From: Lunularia cruciata
Lineage: Eukaryota; Streptophyta; Marchantiopsida; Lunulariales; Lunulariaceae
Assembly (NCBI GenBank): GCA_948567375.1
Contig: OX419762.1
Location: forward strand, 2,920,001 to 2,984,000
DNA length: 64,000 nt
Direction: 5' to 3'
In this document: positions 11,805 through 21,306 of the stretch, piece after piece
How the letters are laid out: each line of letters opens with the position of its first letter
How positions within the stretch are numbered: the stretch's first letter is position 1
Notes under the pieces: generated by a model
Seen by the model: only the letters and a program-made list of their open reading frames with translations
Databases searched by the model: none
Told to the model about the DNA's origin: nothing
Program-made: the position numbers and the translations under genes

Positions 11805-14800
11805 TGTGACAACCCGACAAATAACACTTTTGTGGTAATCAGGTAAGTAAAGTTTGTTCTTGTAGAGATATGATTCAGAATTGGTCAAATACAAAGTCAA
11901 ACAATAACAAGTAGTTCTTCTTGGTTGCATCTTTAATCTCACAGGTAGAAACCAAACCCAGAAGGAGTAACAAGCATTGACCTGCAATCTTCTCACAACA
12001 ATTTGTCACACTTAATCACAACTCCATCAAATCTTTCCAAACAATCTTGATTGTGATGATTTAGTCTCTCTCAAAAATGGAACTTCACTACAAAATGACT
12101 TTTCCTCATAATTGTGTTCCACTCCTCCATTGAAGGCACAACTTCCTTGATCAAAATTGCTTCACATCAACATTGCGCTGCACTCACAACTATTGAATAC
12201 TACCAACACTACAATTCCTCTTAGATCTATCAAGGCATTGCTTTGCTTGCACTTCACTCAGGATCAAACATATAGAATGAAGATCAAGGTTGAGGAATCC
12301 AACAAACACACTGACTTGCACTTCATAATTCTCCACACACTCACAAACACAAATGCATAATTGATACTCGGAATTAAGCTCAAGCAACGAGCACTGAAAT
12401 CAGCACTTCACTTGATCTATCTCATAATTATGAGCATTGAACAACATAACACTACAAATGCCTCCTTTAAATAGTAGAGCAATCAACAATTGCTAACAAA
12501 TATATTGTTCTACAACAACTTTTCCTACTTATAGATCCAAAATGATAACGCACCTCTTCATATCTGCCTCTTCAAATCCCAAATCTGTTATTACTCCAAC
12601 CCGATTTCTACTTCTTTGGCTTCCAAACCTGAAGTAACCTCACATACTACTCTATCCTCGGGTTTTACAACTACTAACTCTTCTACCAATTCCAACACTT
12701 CTTCACTCTGATCTGCAATTCCCCTCATGGGTAACCTATATACATCTTCTTCCTACAACCCATCTTTCTCTAGCATCTCCAATGGCAACTCCAAAGATAT
12801 TTGTACTCCTACTTCTTCTACTTCGGATTTCACTTTTACATCCTTTAAAAGTTTATTTACTTCTAACTTAACTAAATCTAATCTAATTGTGATATTGTCT
12901 TCCACTTCCAATATCTTCCTATTTATACAAGGTCTAAGACTAATCAGTAAAGCATTCAAGTCCTTATCCTTCACATTTTTTCTCCTTGTCTCCTACACCA
13001 ACAATCTTAACTTGTGCAACCTCTTTTCTTCAATTCAGTACTCAACATTGTGTTCATCTTCACTAGTATCTCCTTCAATGGTTTGAGCCTCATTCTTCTC
13101 TCACATTCCTGATCCACTTGCCAGTTCTCCTAGTACATTGCCAATTCTGCCTCAAATTTGGCCTTCACATTCTACTTCTCCTTCTCTTTCTGCACGACCT
13201 TCTCTTCCAAAATACAAAGTAACTCCCTCAATCTTTTTTCTTCTTTATACCTCAACTCTCTTTGCCAGAGTTGCTTCTTCTCTTCTACACTTTGCATCAT
13301 TCTATTGGGTTCTTGCTCCTTCTCTACTACCCTTGCCATAGCATGGATGACTTCTAATCGAGAATCAACAAATTATTGTTTCAAGATTTCATACTCAACT
13401 ATCTGGCTTTCTCTGGTTGTAACCTTTTGCTTTATGATTCTCTCTTTACTCCCCACTTCTCTCTTTAAATTTTCAATCACCTGATTTTGTACTATTGCAT
13501 CTACTTGTAGTATCTCCTTTTGCTCCTCTCCTTGGGTTATACTCTACTTCAACTCCAAGTTTTCTTCTTCTAACCACATCAGCACTTGTAATGCATTTTT
13601 TACATCAAGATACTCCGATTGCATTTCTTTCTTCTTCTCCTCCAGCTTCATCAACAACGGGTAGACAATCTCTTGCAAATACTCCACCCCTTCGATCTGG
13701 TTCCTTTTTGCTTGTAGGGTTTTCTCCTTCTTTGCTTCTTCTTTGCCTAACACTCTTTTCCTCAATCAAAGTCGTTTGATTGGGAGTGATTTCTTTCTCT
13801 CCAAACTCTCACTCTCCATTTCTCTTCTTTGATTGGGCCCCGCCTCATACATTGTGCTTCTTCTTGATTGGACACCTCTCTAAATGATAACCTTCTTCTC
13901 CAATTTCTTTGGAACTTCCTCTTCTTCCTTCTAGTTATCTTCTTCTACCATCTCCAGCTTTCCCTCTTCTCCCTTTTGTACCGGCTGCATCTCCATTCTG
14001 TCCTCACTCTCGCTACTTGCTTCACCGCTCTACAATGTAAGTTCAGGTTCCTCTTCTCTCTCTGAGTCTTTTGACTTGCATTCAACCTCACCTTCTGATT
14101 CTTCCTCCGACAATGTTATTACCACCAAGTCCTTCTTTGGGTTCACTTTTTTGGTCTTTCATGGTCTTGTTGCCGCTACTTCTTCTTTGGGTCAACTCCT
14201 CTCCTTTGACTATGGAGCATTCACCACCAAATCTCACACTTTGCATTGTTTGTGCATAATACTCGTCACTGCTTTTGATCTGGACAACGTACTGTTACTC
14301 ACCTGCATTAGCATCTCTCCTCAAGTTAGGATGGAAGTGCAACACCATCTTGTGTTGTTCCACCGCATTCAATAAATTCAATCCTAAGTAAAAATGGGCT
14401 GCAAATGGCACAATGTAGTGTGGAGGCATCTTATCCTGTAAATTCCACACCATCTATCTTAAGCGTTGATGAAAGCACTTTGCTCAATTAATGGATTCCC
14501 CTACAAACATCTTATGGAAAAATACCGCTTAGTGTTTCATCACATAAGTGGTTTGCTCTGATTTGAAGATGGCCATCATTGCTACTATGATGGCTCTCCT
14601 CATAGGGTCCTTATAACTCTTGACCTTATATCCATTCTTTGTGCTTTTTGAAGAAAAGGTGTCTTGTACTTCTTGGGTTTCTTCAACTACCTCTCCTCTC
14701 CCCCAAGAATTTGGCTCCCTTCTCCTCACCCGCCTCTGTTCTGAGTACTAACCTCCAATCTGACTCTATCTATTGAGCCAAATTTCCTCTCTTACCTCTC

Positions 14801-15572
14801 TTTTGCCTTGGGTCCATCCAAAAACTTACTCTCTATTATCTCAATCATGAAACCTAGAAAACTAAGGTTCCAATTCCACGCCAAAAATGTGATTCAAAGC
14901 CTGCTCAAGACCTCAATCCTTGCAATCACATCTAACATCTGAATTGCATGAATTATCACTCCAAATTCCGAGTTCTTTCCACTTCCCATCTTACTCTCCC
15001 CACTTTGGGTTGGTGATAACTCTTCCGCCCAATTCCCAAACTAACACTCCTGACTTCCTCTTGATGTATAAGTACATCTCTTACTACAATCCCTTTTCCT
15101 TGATCTCCCTCAAGATGACTCCTTAATGGCAATGAGAAGTTACTTGTCATCTCTTTGTCTCAATCCCAAATCTTATAGTGGCACGTCTCCTCAGTCTTTG
15201 TTCACTTTGAGCTTCTATTCAGAAATCTCACCTTCTGCATGCTCCTATCAATGTCAATTTTACCCCACTCATAGGCCAGCCATTTTTGTGTGTGGTACCT
15301 TCTTGAATGTCCAACCCCGAAGGAAAGTTGTTACATTGTCCTTGCCTTAGGTTGAGCATCTCGAGATGAAGTTTCCTTCCTTCAGGTTGAATGCTAATAG
15401 GACCAATCTAAGTACTTTGTCTTCTGACACAAAGTCACTTTACTTTGGATTACAACCCAAAGATACCATTCTTTGCCTTTCAATGCCATATAGGTACAAC
15501 ACAACTTCATTTGTACACTTCTTCTTCAAAAAAGGATGAAAACTAAAAAAAAACAAAAATATGGGTACCACA
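11805..15572 (-). mobile_element. B2: complete 3.77-kb family B unit nested in B1
   Basis: Begins tgtgacaacccg at 11805 and ends gggtaccaca at 15572, with a perfect 5-bp TSD: acatt at 11800-11804 and at 15573-15577. It inserted into a copy of its own family (B1). It carries the full B layout on the minus strand: an N-terminal globular-looking coding trace, a coiled coil, the acidic C-terminal motif, then a TATA-like box (tttaaata on the plus strand, 12466-12473) roughly 660 bp before the unit's 3' end. No LTR pair, gag or pol is present. This is the reference copy for defining family B. Confidence 0.88.
12590..14900 (-). pseudogene. B2 coiled-coil protein remnant (about 2.3 kb)
   Basis: Several minus-strand open pieces line up into one former reading region. 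14529-14729 contains NGYKVKSYKDPMRRAII and FKSEQTTYV. About 14350-14520 holds the AVFFHKMF and FYLGLNLL equivalents. 12990-13765 is highly charged with heptad-like spacing (for example KLEEKKKEMQSEYLDVKNAL). 12753-12974 holds EVEEVGVQISLELPLEML. The end reads VEELVVVKPED and GLEAKEVEIGLE near 12600-12680. The function is unknown. Coiled-coil Gag-like and captured-host-gene origins are both possible. Confidence 0.6.
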
Positions 15573-15577
15573 ACATT

Positions 15578-15989
15578 GGAATGCTTCCTCAATCTCAATT
15601 TTATAGTCCTTTGCTAATTGGTCATTCTTTAGTTGCTTCTCTATGCCTGTCACTGATTCTATGAGGTTTTTTTTTGTCATTGTCAAGAACTCCTTGATCT
15701 CCGAGGTCGTCACTTTCTTCTCGCATACTTTCTTGATTGGCAAACCCCAAAGAAGTTTGTTACAAGTTCTTTGGATCAGGCTGCACTACTTGGTATGAAG
15801 TCCTCTTCTTTTCCTTTCCCTCTTGTCCATCTTGGGTCCTTTGGACTTGACTCAAGGTTGACTTTGGATTTAGCCCAAACACACGCTTCTTCACATTTTC
15901 CTTCCCGTTTAGCCTTCCGTTGGCTTTACCAACTTACTTCTTCAAAACTTTATGAAAGCCATCCAAAACCAAAAAATGTAGGTACCACA
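15578..15989 (-). repeat. B1 5' terminal segment (right of B2)
   Basis: The 412 bp between B2 and the right end of B1 match the corresponding right part of B2, including the cttcttcaaaa...ccaaaa block before the terminal ggtaccaca. This confirms that B2 landed near the 5' end of B1 (sense = minus). Confidence 0.7.
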
Positions 15990-16109
15990 ATGACGTCCTT
16001 GGTAATAAGACACACAAGAATCATTTTTCTGAGTCAATCAACAAAGACTACAATGGAGTCAAAATTTGAGATGGTCTTGGGCAATTTGCAAACTAGATCC
16101 ATGCCTACT

Positions 16110-16538
16110 TGTAAAAGACCAAGGAGAGAAATAGGAGAATGGAAAGTGAAGATCACTTTAGGACCCTTCAATGAAGGAAACTCCAAATGCCTAGCATGAG
16201 CTTGGGCTTTGGTATTTATAGCAAGTATACAAGGCTCTTGAGAAGCTTCTCAAGAAGCTTCCTTCTAGACACTACCTACTTGGCATGCAAGCTAAGCTAA
16301 TTGGAAGTTTTTTCGAAGCTTCCTTCTAGAAGCTACCTTCTTGGGGTGCAAGCTAAGCTAGTTGGGAAGCTTCCCAAGAAGCTTCCTCCTAGAAATCACC
16401 ACTTGGCATGCACATTATCCAATCCTTGGAGTGTACCAAGTAGCTTCTTACATACTTCTAAAATATTCTAGGCTAATTTGGCCTATTTGCTACGTCATTA
16501 GTCTTGACTAACTTGTTAGTAAACTCTATATTGTTACA
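16110..16538 (-). repeat. G1: solo LTR of family G inside A1 integrase
   Basis: 429 bp, from tgtaaaagacc (16110) to attgttaca (16538) on the plus strand; sense is minus, as judged by the TATA-like tatttata box. It interrupts the A1 integrase between two segments that are continuous in A2. The flanks are ctact (16105-16109) and ttacc (16539-16543), a TSD with two C/T differences. It contains repeated gaagcttc blocks as in the other G LTRs. No internal G sequence is present, so it is a solo LTR. Confidence 0.8.
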
Positions 16539-17570
16539 TTACCTATTCCAAAAATTGTATAGGAGTAGGAAGTGGTTGAAGGAATCATGTAGTAAGCTTG
16601 ATTAAAAGCCTTATTTTGTTGAGAATAGGTAGCTTTGAATGCACTCTATCACATTGTTTCTCATCTTGGGCCAATAGTAATGGTGTTTGTCCACTCCAAC
16701 ATGACCTGCAATGGTAGAATCATGACATTTTACTAAGATGGTGGTTCTTATTTCTATGTCATTTGGGATCTATAACTTGCCATTACAAACAACAAACCCT
16801 TTGGTATTGGTGACGCCTTTGGATGATTGAGCTTATATAATCTATGGATCATTTTTTGTAGTAGCAAGAATCCTTGGCCAAAATTCATCTTGACCTCTAC
16901 CGCAGATTGTTTTCCATAAGCATTTGGGTAAATGCATCTGCTAGTTGCTTATTGCCTTCCACATATGTAATCATCCTGTTGAACTTTTGTCTCCACTCTA
17001 TCCACCAAATCTATTGATAAGATAGATCTTTTTGTGTCTTGAGGTAGACTAGAGATTTGTAGTTTTTCTCCACTATAAATACTTTCTTGCCAAGATAGTG
17101 CTTCCAATGCTTGGTTATAAAGATAATGGCCAACTCTTCTTGTTTAGTGGTGTGATAGTTGCATTTTGTTGGTAATAACTTTTGAAAGAAATATGCAACT
17201 TGGTGCCATCTTTCATGCCACTCTTGTTGTAGGATTGTTCCTATTGCTACGCTTGATGCACCTATAGTTAACTTGATTGGACATTTTGGGTCATACTATT
17301 TCAAGATTGGTGCATTTAGTAATGTATCTTTCAATTCTGAAAGGCCAATTCTTATGCTGTCCTCTATATTCACTTATTTTTCTTGCCAAGTAGTGTCATT
17401 AGAGGTTGTACAACCTTGGAGAAGTCCTAGACAGATTGATGATAGAACTCTGTCAATCCCAAGAAACTCTTGAGTTGAGTCTGATCTTCTAGAGCGCTCC
17501 ATTTTTGAATGACTTATATTTTATTTGTTGGATACCTTGTGAACTTATTCTATGCCCTAAGTAGTCTACT
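16539..17570 (-). pseudogene. A1 RNase H and integrase N-terminal remnants
   Basis: Minus-strand decayed coding. The region matches, in order, the A2 segments at 33070-33990: integrase N-terminal zinc-binding region, then RNase H further right on the plus strand. Key phrases such as the 'lwilnvpg' and 'hyldekafv' equivalents of A2 can be traced but are broken by stops. No intact catalytic set remains. Confidence 0.65.
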
Positions 17571-18130
17571 TTAGACTTGCTAAACTCAAAATTTGAGAGT
17601 TTGGTGTACAATCAATTTTGTCATAGAATTTGGAAGACTTCTTATAGATGTTGCTTATGTTCCATCATTGTTTCTTTGTAGACAAGGATGTCATCCAGGA
17701 AAATGGTAACAAATTTATCCAAGTTTGGAAAAAATATGTCATTCATTAAAATCATGAAAGTGGCCGGTGAATTGGTGAGGCCAAATGGCATCACCATGTA
17801 CTCAAAGTGACCATACTCCCTTCAAAAGGCAATTTTGTGGGTGTTTTCTTCCACAATCTAGATTTGGTTGTTACCACTTCCCAAGTCAAGTTTGGTGAAG
17901 TGTTTTTCCACGTTGAGTTGATCAAACAAGTCATCCATGTGGATTAAGGGGTATTTTTTCACCATTTGTTGACTTAAGCCCCAATAGTCAATGCACATGT
18001 GCATTGTATTGTCCTTTTTCTTCATAAACAAACAAAGAGCCCCATATGGTAATATACAATGTTGGATAAACCCTTTTTGTAGCATATCCTCAATTTGAGC
18101 TTTACACTCCTCTAACTCATGACATGAGAG
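17571..18130 (-). pseudogene. A1 reverse transcriptase remnant
   Basis: Minus-strand frame 17858-18085 reads GFIQHCILPYGALCLFMKKK, then MHMCIDYWGLSQQMVKKYPL and FTKLDLGSG, the conserved N-terminal RT blocks of Ty3/gypsy elements. Further left, 17640-17760, the FLDDIL-type catalytic region is traceable (plus-strand aggatgtcatccaggaa). Frameshifts separate the blocks. Confidence 0.8.
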
Positions 18131-18237
18131 ACAATATACAAGGAGGTGTTTTCACAAGAATTATCTCAATTTTATGATCTACTCTCCTTTTTGGTGGTAA
18201 TCCTAAGGGTAGATCACCCGGGAAGACATCTTGAAAC

Positions 18238-18558
18238 TCATTGACCACATCTTTCAAAACTCTTAGGAACTTGTCTATAGAGTTGTGCATTCAAGGCTTC
18301 TCTTATTAGGCCCATGAAACATCTATTTGTCTTATAGATAATTATTGTCCCTATGACATAGAGAGGTAATTCTTCCTTGTGTGTTCCCTCTTTAGTCCTA
18401 ATGATCTTCCATTGGTGAGTTCTTACTACTTTCTTCCTCCATTGAACCATGGGATTGTAGTGCTCCATCCATGACATACCTAAGATTACATCATAACAAG
18501 CTAACCATATCACTTGCCACTCAATTGCTTCTTGATACTCTCCTACAAAGAATGTCAC
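18238..18558 (-). pseudogene. A1 aspartic protease region remnant
   Basis: A 106-codon minus-strand open stretch contains CYDVILGMSWMEHYNP, the conserved flap/C-terminal block that follows the protease active site in chromovirus polyproteins. The upstream D(S/T)G active site is not clearly preserved. Confidence 0.65.
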
Positions 18559-18639
18559 CTTTCTAAGTTATGACTCAATCCTTTCTGCCTACCCATTACC
18601 TAGGTAGTTCTACTTCTTCATTCTTGTTGTTCTCTAGAT

Positions 18640-19950
18640 TCATCCCCAACCTTTTTACAATAGAGCAAGACAATAAATTATCTATTGCTCTATGGTCTAT
18701 CAATACTCTCACCTAATTGCCTTCTAGGACTCCATTTTGACAATCAATTATGAGTTTGTCTTCCTCAATCATTGCGCACTTGTCCTCTTTCTTCCCCCAC
18801 TTTTTTGCTTGTCCATTGAGCCAATAAGGCCATGAGGTACATTTATTGATGATCTTTATTTTCCAATGTGATTTTTGCATCCTCTTCTTCAATTTGTCAC
18901 TCCATGTTGTTCAAATATTGCCTATATGGAGGCCAAGGGCCTCTAGGAAAATAAGTACAACAATTAATGGCTAGGTGCCCAACTCAGCCACAATTGTAAC
19001 AACAACATTTTTCTATTTCAAGTCCCTTCCTCTTGTGGGACCCCATCTCTCCTTTCTTTGACCCATTTCCATCCTCCTTGGAGTAGTCATGCTCCTTGTT
19101 CTTAAAACCAAATATTACCCAATTCCATAGGAACTAGTCCACCAAAGTGTTTTGTTTTAGCCCAATAATGTTGAGTCGGGACTACCCCTTCACCTCCTCC
19201 AAGCACCCCTACTATTCTCTCAGCACAAGCAATGGCTTCAAAAACCATGCAAGGGTTTTGTACCATATTTTTTGGCAGATTTGCTCTTTTAACCCTTGTT
19301 TGAAATTATTCTGAGCTTCTATTGGACTCATGTTAATTGTTACAACTTGTAAATCAAGGAATGCCTCCACATATTCTTGTACAATGTTCTTCTGCTTCAA
19401 CCCCCATAGTTGGATTCAGGCCATCTTCACAAAATCCACATATTGGAAGTTCTTTAGCAGCTCTTCTTGCATGGCCATCCAAGCTCTTCCTTCTACCAAC
19501 ATTGATTGTTTCTAAGCATTGTACCATATGAGGGCTTTATTGGTCAAGTAACCACATGCAAACATGCTTGTGGAATGATTGGTGATTTTAGTTGTGAACA
19601 ATCAAAAATATCAATTCATTCTTGAAAGCTAGTTCTCCACTACTCCCATGGAACATTGTCCTTTGTAAGGCTCAATATTGCACATCCTTTTCATCCATAG
19701 TAACAATGTGGCCTCATTGTTGACTAGGGTTGGTGTTATTGGCATGAGTGAATCTTCATGTACTTTGGCCACTGGTATCGGATTTTGGGGTGACTCCCCT
19801 TGATCATTCTTAAAGGTATATAATTTATTTTTTGATGCCTCCATAGTCATCTTGATCTCTCAAAACTCATTCAACATCCCTTGCATTCCTTACATCAACT
19901 CTTGTAATTGCAGATCCATGATTCATGCACATAACAACTACTCCAATTAC
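18640..19950 (-). pseudogene. A1 gag remnant with CCHC zinc knuckle
   Basis: Minus-strand pieces at 19629-19850 and 19212-19400 read as the N-terminal and capsid-like parts of a retrotransposon Gag (for example VQEYVEAFLDLQ and FKQGLKEQI). A zinc knuckle reading CYNCG-x-VGHLAINC is at about 18960-19005, with a stop codon inside it. Frames are broken between the pieces. Confidence 0.75.
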
Positions 19951-20492
19951 TACTTCCTACTTCAATAGAGGGTTAATATGATTACTCAAGAGGGGGCACA
20001 AACTATTGGGACTTCAAAGGCTATCACTCATTGATAATATTCCTTAGCAAAATTGCAGACTCCAAAATCCCTAAACATTACTTTTTGTCTAACCATATAA
20101 TGGATTTCTATTGAGTGTTGAAAAGGAGAGGATTTGATATATTCAAATATATCATAACACAATGTAGATCATCAAATCCCACTCTCTATCATAGATCACC
20201 ATAGGCAAAATCATCAAGTTTGGTGAGTTCATCACTATATCCATGAACTTTGCCCCGAGATGGAAAATGAGATATACTTTCACTTGCTCATGTTGGATAT
20301 ATATAATATTGATGTGGAATGGATTCAAGAATGGAAAGTAGTGTTCTAGATATTGTCCTCCCAAAGGATCCATCCCATCTCCTCTTTCACTCCTAATTTA
20401 TCAATTGCACTATGGTTTCTATCCTCAAAACTACTTAGTCTTAGTAGCCCATGTTCCTCCAAGAAGGTGATCCACTCTCTTGGATTGAAACA

Positions 20493-20507
20493 CCTACTCT
20501 GATACCA
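20493..20507 (-). other. A1 primer-binding site
   Basis: On the minus strand this reads TGGTATCAGAGTAGG, one base away from the 5' LTR end. TGGTATCAGAG is the usual plant PBS complementary to the 3' end of initiator tRNA-Met. Confidence 0.88.
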
Positions 20508-20508
20508 T

Positions 20509-21082
20509 TGTAATCTCTTGAGAATAGGAGACCTTAAGAGAAAAAACACAAAGCTTCACGTTCAGTACTCCGATGCCCCAAAGGAGCACCTTGACTTTAT
20601 TATATAGCAAAGAGGATCTCGTCAAAGAAAGCTCCACCCTTGGATCAGATGCATGGATATGTGACATATCAGTGGCTCTACCTTAGATTAATCGCATGCA
20701 TTGGTAATATGTCAATTCTGATCCTATCTGGTTGGTCAAACAATCTTGGACCAAAGAGAATCTTTAGGGAATCTTCTTATAAGAAACTTAGAATCGCATG
20801 GGTGAGGTACCATTGGAAAACTCTAAATGAGAAAGGTAGGGGAGGGAGGGAAGGCCAACCTCATCTTTCTTAAAGAGAGAATTTGCATATATTCAAAGCT
20901 TACTTCATCCGTTTATTAGCTCTAAAGTTTTCATGTTATTTTCAACTCCTGTCCTATTAGTAGAAGTACTATTTTTGTGACACCTTTATCTGATCTACCT
21001 AGCCATCATACATAACATCCTTCCAGATGTTACCGAGCCAATTTTCACCTCTAGATTAATATGTCTAGCTATTGGTATTACA
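20509..21082 (-). repeat. A1 5' LTR
   Basis: 574 bp, tgtaatctc...ggtattaca on the plus strand. Similar along its length to 3672-4260, with a TATA-like TATATAATAA on the minus strand at 20597-20606. It ends right against the cctac TSD. Confidence 0.88.
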
Positions 21083-21295
21083 CCTACTTGGCATATTGAC
21101 ATACATCTCTACCAATTTGGTGAAGAAGGAAGTCAATCTTTCTAAAGAAGATGGATTTTGTATCATTTTCTTCCCATCTATTTTGCTGTTGCTAATAGGA
21201 TAATTTTGGATTCATACATGATAGAAGTGGAAGGAGTGATCCCTTCCTCTCTAAGTATTATTGCATCATACAAGATATATACTATTCTCTCATGT
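21083..21295 (+). mobile_element. LINE copy I, continuation after A1
   Basis: The block from about 21170 to 21290 matches 45450-45560 of LINE II in the same orientation (shared wording such as ttggattcatacatgatagaagtgg against ttggagacttatgtgatagaggtgg, in short blocks). It therefore continues the LINE interrupted at 3671. It is itself cut at 21295 by the G3 LTR. Confidence 0.65.
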
Positions 21296-21306
21296 TGTAA
21301 AAGACT

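Larger units (their letters stand above)
5231..15989 (-). mobile_element. B1: very long LTR-like unit (family B), with two nested insertions
   Basis: Begins tatgacaacc (consensus tgtgacaacc in B2) at 5231 and ends ggtaccaca at 15989. It interrupts the A1 integrase, which continues in register on both sides. Flanks are gtgac (5226-5230) and atgac (15990-15994), a 5-bp TSD with one transition. After removing D (6688-9926) and B2 (11805-15572), about 3.75 kb is left, the same size as B2. The coding-like strand is minus. A TATTTAAG box near 5906-5913 lies downstream of the coding remnant, the layout of a long U3 followed by R-U5. No pol genes are present, so the simplest reading is a giant solo LTR; a non-autonomous element is the alternative. 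Confidence 0.85.
3672..21082 (-). mobile_element. A1: chromovirus-type Ty3/gypsy retrotransposon with nested insertions
   Basis: A complete but heavily interrupted LTR element on the minus strand. The 5' LTR is at 20509-21082 and the 3' LTR at 3672-4260; both show TG...CA-type ends. The 5-bp flanks are identical: cctac at 3667-3671 and cctac at 21083-21087. A primer-binding site matching initiator tRNA-Met lies next to the 5' LTR and a purine tract (AAGAGGAGGGAGG on the minus strand) precedes the 3' LTR. Gag, protease, RT, RNase H and integrase remnants follow in the Ty3/gypsy order. B1 and G1 are inserted in the integrase region. About 6.2 kb is A1 itself. Confidence 0.9.

Noticed and set aside
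12727-14375. Plus-strand Ser/Leu/Phe-rich open frames in B2
   Set aside because: They are antisense shadows of the Glu/Lys-rich coiled-coil coding on the minus strand; only the minus reading is conserved among B copies.
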